NCBI GenBank assembly: GCA_032622095.1
Contig: CP136064.1
Coordinates: 213,666,205-213,730,204, forward strand
From: Siphonodentalium dalli
Lineage: Eukaryota > Mollusca > Scaphopoda > Gadilida > Siphonodentaliidae
Reading direction: 5' to 3'
DNA: 64,000 nt
The position numbers and the translations under genes were made by a program. Below the pieces are notes generated by a model that saw only the letters and a program-made list of their open reading frames with translations, did no database searches and was not told the DNA's origin. The number at the start of each line of letters is the position of its first letter. Positions within the stretch are counted from its first letter, which is position 1. Below are positions 13,067 through 25,080 of this stretch, one piece after another.

Positions 13067-13566
13067 GTTCACATATATGTAGCGGAAAATCCAGACCAAA
13101 TACACCGATTTGTTTTAGTCTTTTTTTCATGAATGCCGGTGATATTTCAACACACAATCTTCATGTAATGTGGAATAGTTGATCTTCGGAATGTCGGAAT
13201 GTCGGAGTCGGAATGTTCGAACACGGAGCACGGAACACATGCAGGGTTCTGAACGATAAATTCATTATGGGAACAAAGATGAAAATAACATTAACATTCG
13301 CAACTATTTATTGTTACAAGGAGGAATCTGTATAAAAAAACTTTAAATTCGGAGACAAAATTGTTTATCGATGCTGACAAATCACGATTCAAGTGCTCCT
13401 GTGCATGGTCAATGAGCATTTGACTTGCGTAGTATAGGAATATGTAACAAACATAAGACAACATTCGATTGAATGGTATTTGAATGGTAATTGATACGTA
13501 ATCATCATATTGAAAGTAGCTCAAATTTGTTCGCCTTGGGGTGTGAATCGGTTTATAAATATATCA

Positions 13567-13656
13567 TAACCCGCTCGGGTATCTGTACAAGAAATACAGA
13601 CCGCGGCGATAACGCGCATTGGTCTGTATTTCTTATACAGATACACAAGCGGGTTA
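13567..13656. mobile_element. 90-bp palindromic MITE, long form of TAACCCGC family
   Basis: 36-base inverted arms starting TAACCCGCTCGGGTATCTGT match at about 33 positions, around an 18-base GC-rich centre. Same family as 10924-10972. Confidence 0.65.
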
Positions 13657-13693
13657 TACCCTATACGTATTAATTAGCCTTACTATCTTATTT

Positions 13694-13709
13694 TTTATTT
13701 ATATTTATT
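13694..13709 (-). promoter_or_regulatory. Tandem AATAAA polyadenylation signals after the duplicate GCNT exon
   Basis: The same paired AATAAA arrangement as behind the proximal exon, at 13704-13709 and 13694-13699. The duplicate exon has thus kept its possible 3'-end signals as well as its frame. Confidence 0.45.
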
Positions 13710-13738
13710 TTCACAGTTGGATAACATATATAAAGCAC

Positions 13739-14016
13739 CTATCTGACCCTATTGATGAACGGTAAAGCTTTGTAAAAATCGTAACTGAAGTCTGATTTGG
13801 AGAAGGTCTTGTTGTAGAGCCACTCCTCCACACAATCGAGTCCGACTGGCTGATGATCCATGTAGAACTTATTAGCGAAGAGTTGCTTTTTGTTAGTCAG
13901 ATCCTTTATGTCCGGTACTCCAAAAATACAGACGCCCCTAACGGCCTTGGTCGAGCAAGGATCACGTGGTGGCCAGGAAGCGTATGCAGCAAGCCACGGT
14001 TTCCCCTGGGGATTTC
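13739..14016 (-). CDS. Duplicate GCNT-like terminal exon (copy 1), orphan or alternative 3' exon
   Basis: It has the same length, phase, acceptor (TATCCACAG) and stop as the exon at 24803-25080. The two differ at four of 278 bases, and all four change an amino acid. Relative to the 464-residue product, copy 1 carries Gly377, Asp408, Gln417 and Val435 where copy 2 has Glu, Glu, Glu and Leu. The Arg of VRGVC and the Lys of LFANK are retained. No upstream GCNT exon lies between it and the other copy, so it can only be used by skipping the proximal exon (intron about 18 kb) or in another arrangement outside the window. The reading frame is intact. Four out of four nonsynonymous changes is too few to separate drift from selection. 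Confidence 0.7.
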
Positions 14017-14080
14017 CTGTGGATACAGAAATATAATGAATATGTCGTACAAGCCACATTGACAAAGATCACAGATAGTG

Positions 14081-14854
14081 CAGCGGCCAAACTGAAAAAG
14101 AGCTCTAGTTTTCGAGATACCCCTACCCACGGTAGAACAAGTTGAAACAAGGAGAAATGTACACTGTTGACGAAATCGATAGTGAAAAATGACGCAATTG
14201 GTGGTGGCTATTGTCAAATCGACGATGAACGATACCCACCAGTCACTTTTTCCAGAAATTAACGATTTTTGTAAAACGAGCAATGTGGCTATGTCCTAAC
14301 ATATTTGCCAATATTGTTGGGGTTAAAATTACTATATCATACCATACCTCTACTTTCTATGAAAAAAGTATTGGTTAATTTGGATTGTCCTGCCATTTGG
14401 AACCGAAACATTTATTTTTTGCTGAAAAATCGCAAAATTCATATGGTGTAGCAGTTATCTGACAAGTTTATGGAGAGAGAAGTTAACAGAAATTTAGAAC
14501 GGTTTGCGAAATAATTACTTTTAGCTACCCCTCCCCCAAACACGATTTTGGTCGAAAAATTACATATTTTTGTTAAGAACTTTACCAAATGTCCCAATTT
14601 ATCATAATGGGACCCAACATACCCATACCCCAAATTACAAGAACAACACATTTTATTTACTATTGCCACAGTAAGTGTCGCATATATATCTCAAGTACTC
14701 AATTCTCGCTTAAGATTGAAATGCAGTAGTTGGGACATTGCTTAAGTGATTAAAGACGTGTTAGGGCTTCCAACCCCCAAATTACAACAACAACACATTT
14801 TATATACTATTACCACAGTAAGTTTCGCATATCACAAGTACTCAATTCGCACTT
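14081..14854. repeat. Non-coding spacer with a ~100-bp duplicated segment
   Basis: The segment with CAACACATTTTATTTACTAT and TTGAAATGCAGTAGTT at about 14631-14735 recurs with changes at about 14777-14875. The rest shows nothing I can support. Confidence 0.5.
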
Positions 14855-15240
14855 AAGATTGAAATGCAGTAGTTTGAACTATGACCGATTGAGTAATCAC
14901 AATAAAACGACCCCTCTCTGTCATTGTGGGAAAATAGAAACATCACATCATTACTTGTTGGAATGTCCTGAATACATGCTCATAGGACTGAACTTCTATA
15001 CCCCATACCGAATGTTATTTGATCAGAAATACTCTTTTGTTTGGAGCACAGGAACTCAGTCATCGTGCAAATATTAAAATATTTGACGCGGTTCAAACAT
15101 TTATCTCGAAAACAAAGCGATTTCCAGTACGCTGTCATTTGTGGAAACTTCGTGAAACGCATTGAAACCCTGCTGAGCGCGAAGTTTACCCCCACTAGAT
15201 CGTCTGCCATCTCACGGCGACGGACGTATCAATGACATAA
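14855..15240 (+). mobile_element. LINE relic: C-terminal end of a reverse transcriptase ORF
   Basis: A frame from 14859 reads PLCHCGKIETSHHYLLECP, the CCHC-like zinc motif found near the C-terminus of many non-LTR polyproteins. After a frameshift the next frame reads LFGAQELSHRANIKIFDAVQ and then TFISKTKRF, the usual end of such ORFs. Truncated and broken, not functional. Confidence 0.68.
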
Positions 15241-15249
15241 GCACAGTAT

Positions 15250-17722
15250 TTGTATATCATTGTATATAATCAGCTCCAACGAAATTATATGTATATCATT
15301 GTATCCAATCAGCTCCAACGTGATTACATCCTCACATTTCCCATACAGTCTCTCCCCCCCCCTCTCTCATGTATACATTGCTTACCTCCTGATATAACTA
15401 CCCTATGTCCACAGCCTCAGGTAAAACTGAGCGCATATCCCTCGAGTTCGTGATGTTTTCATGACTTAAAATAGCCTATGTGTCACATAAACAGTTAAAA
15501 TTGCATTTTTTTTATTTGCCAGCCGCTTTTTGTAAAGTGTCACATGCTGTCGGAAACCAACACAGCATTATACATCGCATAGTGTCGGATAGAATAGCCA
15601 TTCGACCACCACATATGTTGATATTGAAATCATAATCCCTTCAGTACACGATGTGTGCAAGACTTCAAATAGGGTAGGGTACATAAAACAGTGCATATTT
15701 GCTAACCGCTTGTTGTGAAGTGGCACACGGTGCAGACTTTCGGGAACCAACACATGTGTATATCCTGATAAAAATTAACATTTGTTCAAGCCCTCGGTTA
15801 ATATTGGGATAATATCATTTCAGCACATGGCGCCTTCAAATAAAGTAGGGGGTCCTCAAAATTGTGCCTTTCTTATTTTCCAGCCACTTTTCGTTGAGTG
15901 CTCATGCTTTCTGAACCCATTCCATCTACTAGTATATACAGTGTGCACGTCCTTATACAACTCTCCATTGTCCATACACTCAAGTCAGTGAGGATATCGT
16001 TCCAGTTCGTGGTGTATTCTTTATTGTATTGGGTAGGGGGTAATACAAACAGTTAACAATCACATTATTTATTTTGCAGTCGCTTTTTGTAAAGTGTCCC
16101 TGACTGTCGGGTACCAATTCATCTACAACAATTGTGTATTTCCTGATAGAATAGCCATTTGTCGAGATCGTCGTTTGATATTGAGAGCACATCCATCCAT
16201 TCAGTGCATGATGGGTTCAATGGTTTAGGGGTCCCTTAAAATTCGCCATTATCGTTTGCCATCTGCTTTGCCACGGTGTTTTCGCGAACGGTTGGTTCGC
16301 GAGAGCATTGCAACTTTTTGACACAACAGCCATTCTGCCACAATCTCGGGTGATATTGATAGCATATGCCTCCAGCTAGTGGTGTGATTAAGACTTCAAA
16401 TAGGTATTGGAGTCCCATAAGACAGTGAAAATTAGCCCTTTTCGTTTGCCGGCCGCTTGTTGTAAACTGCAAGGGAACCATCTCATCCATTACAGATTCG
16501 TATTTCCGGAAAATACTACCATTTGTCCACGCCCTCAGTTAACATTGAGAGCATATTATTTGTTTAAGACTTCAAGTGGGATAGTGGGGTACTCAAAACA
16601 TAGAAACATTCGCCTTTCGTATTTGCCAGCCGCTTGTGGTAAAGTTCACAGGAATTCGGGGGTACCAAACTACCCATATCAATTGATAATTCCGTGATAG
16701 CACTTTCACACACTCAGCTAAGTATGAGAGCATATAACTTCAGCCCATTCTATGTTCAAGATACTAAATGGGTTAAGGGGTTCCACAAAACAGTGAGTAT
16801 TCGCCTGTCTCATTTGCCAACCGCTTTTTGTAAAGTGACCCAGACATTCAAGAACCAGTCCGTCCATAAAAGATGTGAATTTCTACACACTCAGTTAATA
16901 TGGGTAGCATATCCTGTCAGTTCATGGTGTGTTCAAGACTTTTTGTAAAGTGACCAATGATTTCGGGAACCAAACCACCCATACGAATTGTATATAATCC
17001 ATGATTGCACTACCTTTCGTTCACACACTCAGTTAATATTGAGAGCATATATACAGCTTCGGTTCAGTGTATGCTCAATAGTTCAAATGGGTTATGGGTA
17101 CCCAAAACAATGAGAATTCGCCTTTCTCGTTTGCTAGCCACTTTTTGTAAAGTGTCCCAGACATTCGGAAACCAACCCACCCATTAAAGATGTGTATTTC
17201 CCGAATTACCTACCATTTATCCACGCCATCAGTTAATATTGAGTGCATATTCGTTCAATTCGGGGTGTGTTTAAGACTTAAAATGGGAAGGTGTTCAAAG
17301 AAAATTCAACTTTCGTATTTGCCAGCCTTTTGTGAAGTACCCTAGGATTTTGGGAACCAAACTACCCATATAAATTGTATATTCCCTGAGAGCACTACCT
17401 TTCGTTCACTCTCAGTTAATAAGAGAATATATATTCGGCGCATGGTGTGTTCAAGAGTTTAAATGGGCTTATAAAGGGGTCCCACAAAACAAAATATATT
17501 CGCCTTTAGCGTTTGCCATCCGATTTTTGTAAAGTTCAAAGGCTTTCGGGAACCATCCAACCCATAATCATTATGTATGTCCTGATATTTATATCCTTTG
17601 GTCACATCCCCAGTCAATATTTAGAGCAAACTTTTCAGTTCGTGGTTTGTTCAACTTTAACACTTCAAGTCTTCAATTGTGCAGGGGGAGTCCTCAAAAC
17701 ATACGTCGGTCTTATTTATCAA
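15250..17722 (+). repeat. Degenerate ~185-bp tandem array, about 12 units
   Basis: The motif CCGCTTTTTGTAAAGTG, or variants, recurs near 15522, 15704, 15882, 16076, 16262, 16450, 16628, 16819, 16937, 17139, 17323 and 17517. Each is followed by a GGGAACCAAC-type segment and a TTCAAGACTTCAAATGGG-type segment. The period is 178-202 bp, with one shortened unit. Units are strongly diverged, so the array is old. It fills the gap between the two segmental duplication copies and ends exactly where copy 2 begins. Confidence 0.8.
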
Positions 17723-19841
17723 TCACTTTTGTTGTGATATTACGCCACCGTGTGCCATACCATTGATATTTGACATGGCTAATGTACTTCTACTCATTTG
17801 TTCAATGTTGTGTCTGACCAACCTGTTCTCCCGAAATCAGCACATTATCTGCTTATAAGAGAACTTGATTTAGGTATATAATCTGATTAGAGTCGCCTCA
17901 TTTTGAGTCGATAATATTCTGAAAATGCGAACAGTTTAGTCACATTATCGAATCTATGCAGGTTATGTGCGGAAAATGACACAAATAAGCCATGTCACGA
18001 CTTTTCAGGTGTACGCTCTTTAACATGTGTTTTCACTGTGACCCACGCCATAAAACGAAATAACGGATAAGAGTCCATTATCTGCTTATTTCAGAATCAA
18101 ATAATCACATAAACATATTTCACATTATAGGTCGATTATGTGCGTATTTATGTGAGGATATGTTGGGTCTGACTGTTAAAGGTAATTCCATAGTTAAATA
18201 CACTTGTTTATCTCTATTCACAAATTGTGTTTTAATACCAGCACTAAGGGAACAGTGGAACCGCTGCTTACATTTGTTACTTGTACTATTGAGCCTTGGA
18301 TTGATGTGGTAATATCATGATACCACTCTACAAGAACGTTGTCACAATAAGTTCATGAGTTTGCTAACAAACAAACTGGACCACCTTGAAACCATCTTAT
18401 ATGATACTATCATGATAATACTTTACGAGAACGCTTTATCACATAATTAGCACATAAAACCGGCCTCATATTTTATTAAGACACACGTGTATTATCGGAA
18501 CGCGCAATGACGTAAGAATTTAGCGCAATCATATCGATGTCCGTGTCAAATTTTTGTTTTCATTTCTGTTAATTTGAATATAGTTATGATATTCAATTTG
18601 TGTTGCATTATTTAGTGTTGACTGTGCAGATACACATTGACGATGAGGGTTATTGAACTATTTTGTCAACACGAAAAGACACATTTAGAATTGAGCTATA
18701 TCACATATATAACAGAATGCACTGACACATGTTATTTAATGCTGTACCAGTGCAGCTCCCGTCACGAAAGGGTTAAAGTGATGTGAAACACTCCGGTAGG
18801 GTGATCAAATAGAAATGGAGAATAATCTTGCTCAAAGCAGCTGCTCAAAGTAGTATTTTTTACAAATATTATATCCAAGTTGACAACAAACACCGTCATT
18901 CTTATATATTAATTAAATACAGCGATTCTCGATGGCGAAATCGTTTTCGTTACCTTATCGCAGATAGTAGCGTCCCGAATCGAGATGTAAATATTTACAA
19001 TTGCGCGTAGTTCAGACGATGTTTTCTATGGAGTGGTATTGGTCGATTTGTTTCAAATTTTCGGCGATTTTACTAGAATGCTATATTCCTCCAGTTGGCA
19101 TAGCGCCCGATTACTAACTTATTGGTTTCACGCACCCTAATAAGAACATAATATGTCTTTAAACCACACGGTTAAGACACTAACCTCTAAGTTAAGTGGT
19201 GTCGTGTGCATTAGTGTGGCAGAAAGAAAGCGAACATTTCGATTTCGACCTTAACCCTTCTTTCCTAAATGGGCCATTCTCCGTAAAAGTACACATATAC
19301 ACTTTCACTTTTCTAAAGAATGTATTTGTGAGGGCCAGTGACAGAATGAGCCAAATTAATTACCTGCATGCACGGACACCAGTAATCATTGGGAGTACGT
19401 GCTAAGACTTATTTACGTCATGGACATTTTATCTACCGGTCACGAAGATGGAGAGGAAGTTGTGCGGCGGGATTTACGCTATTGACAATGAACCGGCGCA
19501 AAAACCGTATATACACGATTTAATTAGGAATATACAATGAAGTTAAATAACAATGACTATATTGATATACCTGTGTACAATTATTCAGGTAATCGATCAT
19601 TGAGAGTTATGGCATGTCACTTTTATTGTATGTGCACTATCTCTAACGGAATGCGTGAAATCTTAAAGGGGGGCGGTACACTAAATCCGGCCATTTATGG
19701 GACCATCTCCTTTTATACTCAACATAATATATGCAACTCATAAAAGAATTTGAGCTATGGATTAGTGCAGAATGTCCTCACGTGCTCTATGGTCGATACA
19801 AGCAACATGGTAACTACAATTACAATTAAATTAATGAGTAG

Positions 19842-20463
19842 TCTACTATATATTTTGAAACTTCCCTTTATATATATGTGTGTATGTGTGTATATCCTTT
19901 ATTGACTCGAAAACGGCTCGACCGATTGAGCCCAAACTTGCTATCTAAGGGTAAAAAAGAACGTCCGAGCACTCCTTCACTCTTCGCCGTCCCACCGTCC
20001 TTGGAATTGATGGGTTAATGACAAAGAGCGTTCATTTCTGCGGTGTACTTGTTAAAGAGCGTTTATATACACGAGTATAAATACGGCTCAATGGAAACTG
20101 GGGATATCGAGACAAAATTTCGTACTTAGGGCTTCCAAGGGACGGGGGAGATTTTCGTCGGGTCAATTTGTCCGCCTGAGGTGACCTTGAACTTGAAACG
20201 GGTACCCACAAATGACCTTGGGCGATATCTCGGTCGTCAGCGGTGATCGAGACGTGAAATTTGTTATGTATGGTCGTCTCGGGAAGGGGAATATTTTTGT
20301 CGGGTTATTTTGTCCACCCAACATGACCTTGACATTGAAACGGGTACCCGCAAATGATAGCATGCTGTCGGCGTGCCTGTACGGGGTTACCTTGAAAAAC
20401 TAAAATTAATGGATCGACCAAAGCCATGGGACCAATCCCACCAGTGGCGGGCTAAGCTGCTAA
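19842..20463 (+). mobile_element. Non-autonomous Helitron (in duplication copy 2)
   Basis: Copy of the element at 7264-7885, carried along by the segmental duplication rather than independently inserted, since its flanks match too. Only scattered base differences. Confidence 0.7.
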
Positions 20464-20574
20464 TTAGTATATAAAGGGGTAAATCAATGACAGTGGGCTC
20501 TGATCTTGGGACTGAAATAGCGCTATTACTCTCAACCGATCAACCAGTTCACGGTCATTATGTCCTAAATACGT

Positions 20575-21024
20575 CGTTTACCCAACACAACGGCCAAAAA
20601 ACGCCCAAATAAAGCTTCAACAGCCTAAAATACCCTGTGCCAATGCATTCTCTTATATATGCGAGTCGACCATAGGTCGCCTCGCATATATTAGAGAATG
20701 CATTGGCCTAAATTTTTTTTATCATTTTTTAAAAATAAATGTTTCTTACAATTTTTAGGACATAAAATAAAAAAACATCCATTACCCTGCAGGGAGCCCC
20801 ACACATATATAGAAGCATATAGAAGAGTGTCGTCTGCTCATGTTTGTCTGGGGCTCTGTATGGGTGGAATTATAAAATTGTTAAAGAATACAAGAAAAAA
20901 TTATTAAAATTGTAAAAAATTGTTAGGCCAATGCATTCTCTTATATATGCGATGCGACATATGGTCGACTCGCATATATAAGAGAATGCATTGGCACAGG
21001 GCCGTTCTGTTGGGTAAAGGGTTA
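20575..21024. mobile_element. Nested-palindrome foldback/MITE, duplicated copy
   Basis: Copy of 8017-8470 in the second duplication block. The left outer repeat is clipped, and the base before CGTTTACCC differs because about 24 bases are missing relative to copy 1. Both internal hairpins are retained. Confidence 0.68.
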
Positions 21025-21902
21025 ACACTTTCTGTTCTAAATACTTATTGACGAGTAGTTCCGCTATTGTCATAGGACGTATGTTGAACTTATTATCTGA
21101 ATATTTGCCTCAAATGAAGAGGAATAATTCTGCCTCTCCTGCAGTTTCTGTCGTCTGCTTATATTTCCTGAACATCCCCCGAGTTGAATAATAGGCAAGA
21201 CCAATGTATACGTGTATAACATAATGTGAGAAGCCATTTACGAGTTACATCGGCGCCCAATCAGAACACCGTGAAGTTGACGGGGTCCTATTATATTTAA
21301 TTTGTTCGCTTTCAGGAACTACGTATAACTTCCATCGCAGTTAGCTTTTCCATAACTTCAATGTCTTTTCTGACGACGGAATATTGGCAAATTACATTAC
21401 CATACAGACAATAGATTTCCATGCAGTGTATATAGTATTCGGCACATTGCATCAAAGGTTCAGATAATGTTTGAATAAGCATTAAAACGTATACGATTAT
21501 GCAACACATCCGCGTGCAAATAGGTTCATATTCCACCTATAATATTCACGTAGGTTCATACTGAAATGAGCCAATAGTGGACTTCCGTTTTATGGCGCGC
21601 GCCATGCACAGTGAAAATACATTTTAAAGAGCATACACATGGTAAGTCGTGAGTTGGTTCATTTGTGTTATTGTCCGCCCATAATGAACTTATATAGAGA
21701 GTAACCAATTGGTTTAACGAATTACGATTTTCCAATGAATATAACACATAATGACCCGACCCCAAAGTGAGCATGGTAAAACTGTTGGAAACTGTTAATT
21801 CTCAACCTGCTGGCTGAAGCATAACACACAGTTGGTTGAATATAGACTAGCTCTAATCATGGAAGTGTGCAAATTTGGACTAATCTGTGAAATAGAAATC
21901 TT

Positions 21903-22002
21903 AAATAATTCACGCGGGGCGAGATACGTCGGTAAGAAACGTGTGCGCGTTAGCGCATGAGTTTCTTACCTAAACGTCTCTCGCCTCTCGAGTGAATTAT
22001 TT
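21903..22002. mobile_element. 100-bp palindromic MITE, duplicated copy
   Basis: Identical in design to 9349-9448; carried by segmental duplication copy 2. Confidence 0.65.
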
Positions 22003-23480
22003 GGCATAATTCTCGGAACTAATTTATTACTCTATTTATTACACTTCTGCATCAATTTGGTTCGCCAAATATGATTAAAACACCCAGAATTGGCAGATTG
22101 GCATAACGTCTGAGTACTAACTTATCAGTTTCACGCACCTAAACAAGTCCATAAATACACAGAACGACACGATGTGTAAATGGGTTTGTCGATACGGCAC
22201 TCGTGCTGTCGCGGAAGGATAGAACGAGAGGCGCTTAAGGATATATGAGCATGCAGACGACAGCCATGTGAAATGGTAATACAAGTGCAGAATAATTCAT
22301 ATTCATTGATGCATGGGAAATATTTAGATAATTTTGCCATGTGTTGAACTTAGTATCGAAACATTTCGTAAGGGAACTATACTGACTTGTCAATGTGTAC
22401 TTAGTGTAGGAAGGGTTAACGTGTAAGTCAAATGACACGGAATGGAGTGGGGTGCGGGAAAATGTCACATGAGTAATCATTTATACAAATATTATGTAGC
22501 CAACAGAATGTGAAAGGAATATTGAAAATATCGATCCACACGAACGAAAATACGCCACCAAATAATCCATGCCAACAATTATTGATTGAAATTATAAACC
22601 TGTTCACACCCCTCGGCCAATCAAATCGCTCCAACACATGAAGATTATTTCTTGTATGAATCTGTATTTCACCGGGGTCAAAATATAGACTTGAGCAAAC
22701 TCACCCCGAAATTGACATTAATAGGAGAGTAAGCTGGACAGAAGAGCGGAGCGGAATGTGTGACATTCTAACAATACGCCATGATAATTATCGCACCAGT
22801 CACTGGGGAAGTTAAAACACGGATCATACAATCAGGAGCGTCATTTGGGGTGGGGGGCCTGTATGCGAACACAACACTTTCGACTGTATACATTTTGGTT
22901 TGTCTGGAGGGAGCTGGGTGAATGGAAGTTAACTGAACGAAATCCAAATTTGTTTGGAATGTATAATCCACAATAATCTTTGGAATAATAACATTGAGGA
23001 TATTCAACAAACAGTTCACAAGTATGCACACGGAAGATGCAGGTTTGGTAATTTGCTGATGACATATATTTCAACACACAAACTTCCTTTAATGTGGAAT
23101 AATTTCACTCCGCGGTCTGAATGTTCTAACACTACCGGGACATTGCCTCCTGGGTTCTGATCGATAATTCCATTATGGCAACCAAGAAAATAACCTTAAT
23201 ATCCGAAACAGTACTTATCACAGGGAATAATATGTTTTATCCAGGTTATTATTATTACTAATTAAAATTAGGAGGCAAATCAGTTCATCAACGCTGAGAA
23301 ATAATACCGATGCAAGTGCTCCAACAGTCAACGAGAAATTAGTTATGCATCAACAATTTACAATACCACAAAACATTCAATTAAACTTTGATTGAATGGC
23401 AATTGAAGGGTAATCATCGCATTGAAAGTGGCTCAATTCCAGTCAGTTTCCTTGGTGTGAATCGGTTTATAGATATGTTA

Positions 23481-23529
23481 TAACCCGCTTGGGTATCTGT
23501 ATTTCTTGTACAGATACTCAAGCGGATTA
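23481..23529. mobile_element. Snap-back palindrome, short form (duplication copy 2)
   Basis: Counterpart of 10924-10972 with one arm mutation (CCCAAG to CTCAAG). Confidence 0.62.
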
Positions 23530-24632
23530 AAACCTATATACTTTTATTATCATCTGGAGGGCCTTGGTGATTTTCCATTTCCAAACAAATACGCATTGGA
23601 TCAAACCATTCAGGAGTCGATATCCTACACTGTACTATTTCAATGTATGACTGTATAATGTGTTTTATAAACCGGTTCACACCCTTCGGCCAATCAAATC
23701 GCTCCAATACACGAACAATATTTCTTTTAAGAATCTGTATTTCGCCGGGGAAATGATTGGCACACTGGATATGAAAATAATATATATTTAGCGGAGGGCC
23801 TTAGGTGCGCACACGTTATTGCCTATGGGTATATGGATGTGCGTGTACGTGGCCATCGTGTGGACATTGGTGTTTTCGGATCTGTGTTAATGATAACGTC
23901 AAACGTTTGTATATGTTATTTATATATGAGTCTAAATGTCAAATATGATTTTTGCACAAATAAATCTATGGCTATCTCCATTAGAAGCAGTCATGTGGGT
24001 GCATGGGCACATAATGTTTACTCTATAAGTGTTGGTTTGTCGGCAGGGGGTGACTGAAAGTTAACTGAACGAAATCCACATTTGTTTGGAATGTATAATT
24101 CACAATAACCACTTTTTAGTAATAACATTGAGAATATCCTACAAACTGTTCACATACATGTACGCGGAAAATCCAGACCAATTACACCGATTTGTTTTAG
24201 TCTTTTTTTCATGAATGCCGGTGATATTTCAACACACAATCTTCCTGTAATGTGCAATAGTTGATCTTCGGAGTCGGAATGTTCGAACACGGAGCACGGA
24301 ACACATGCAGGGTTCTGAACGATAAATTCATTATGGGAACAAAGATGAAAATAACATTAACATTCGCAACTATTTATTGTTACAAGGAGGAATCTGTATA
24401 AAAAAAAACTTTAAATTCGGAGACAAATGTTTATCGATGCTGATAAATCACGATGCAAGTGCTCCTGTGCATGGTCAATGAGCATTTGACTTGCGTAGTA
24501 TAGGAATATGTAACAAACACAAGACAACATTCGATTGAATGGTATTTGAATGGTAATTGATACGTAATCATCATATTGAAAGTGGCTCAAATTTGTTCGC
24601 CTTGGGGTGTGAATCGGTTTATAAATATGTCA

Positions 24633-24724
24633 TAACCCGCTCGGGTATCTGTACAAGAAATATACAGACTACGGCGACAACGCGCATTGGTCTGTATTTC
24701 TTATACAGATACCCAAGCGGGTTA
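24633..24724. mobile_element. 90-bp palindromic MITE, long form (duplication copy 2)
   Basis: Counterpart of 13567-13656; its centre differs by a few bases. It lies just downstream of the GCNT polyadenylation signals on the minus strand. Confidence 0.62.
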
Positions 24725-24757
24725 TACCCTATACGTATTAGCCTTACTATCTTATTT

Positions 24758-24773
24758 TTTATTTATATTTATT
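24758..24773 (-). promoter_or_regulatory. Tandem AATAAA polyadenylation signals after the proximal GCNT exon
   Basis: On the minus strand, two AATAAA hexamers (24768-24773 and 24758-24763) lie 30-45 bases after the TAG stop. A very short 3' UTR is therefore plausible. The region is AT-rich, so chance occurrence is possible. Confidence 0.5.
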
Positions 24774-24802
24774 TTCACAGTTGGATAACATATATAAAGC
24801 AC

Positions 24803-25080
24803 CTATCTGACCCTATTGATGAACGGTAAAGCTTTGTAAAAATCGTAACTGAAGTCTGATTTGGAGAAGGTCTTGTTGTAGAGCCACTCCTCCAAACAAT
24901 CGAGTCCGACTGGCTGATGATCCATGTAGAACTTATTAGCGAAGAGTTCCTTTTTGTTAGTCAGATCCTTTATTTCCGGTACTCCAAAAATACAGACGCC
25001 CCTAACGGCCTTGGTCGAGCAAGGATCACGTGGTGGCCAGGAAGCGTATGCAGCAAGCCACGGTTTCTCCTGGGGATTTC
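24803..25080 (-). CDS. GCNT-like: GCNT-like terminal coding exon, proximal copy (in duplication copy 2)
   Basis: A 278-base exon beginning after the acceptor TATCCACAG. The first two bases complete the Gly codon left by the upstream exon; 91 codons and TAG follow. It encodes the C-terminal end of the Branch domain. CSTKAVRGVCIFG carries the presumed UDP-contacting Arg. LFANKF carries the matching Lys. CLEEWL is the family's usual CLE motif. Two AATAAA signals follow the stop within about 45 bases. It is the nearer terminal exon for the donor at 32139, across an intron of about 7.06 kb holding a complete LTR retrotransposon. It sits at the distal end of the second copy of a ~7.4-kb segmental duplication. 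Confidence 0.88.

Larger units (their letters stand above)
11108..13657 (+). repeat. Older internal tandem duplication, unit B (copy 1 block, interrupted by foldback)
   Basis: Homologous to unit A at 10036-10975 once the 1465-bp insertion 11602-13066 is removed. It ends with the longer form of the TAACCCGC palindrome. Confidence 0.75.
5145..14080 (+). repeat. Segmental duplication, copy 1 (about 8.9 kb including a 1.46-kb insertion)
   Basis: Matches 17723-25150 base for base with about 1% differences and small indels; the offset is 12578 at the left end. It starts inside TCACTTTTGTTGTGATATTA and ends at GATCACAG..ATAGTG. Unlike copy 2 it carries the foldback insertion 11602-13066 and a full left end of the element at 8017. 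Apart from the GCNT terminal exon at its right end I see no gene. The many 60-80-codon frames do not resemble any family. It holds a Helitron, two palindromic MITE types and an older internal tandem duplication, listed separately. Confidence 0.95.
22590..24724 (+). repeat. Older internal tandem duplication, units A and B (copy 2 block)
   Basis: Unit A spans about 22590-23530 and unit B about 23662-24724. Same structure as in copy 1 but with unit B uninterrupted. Confidence 0.72.
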
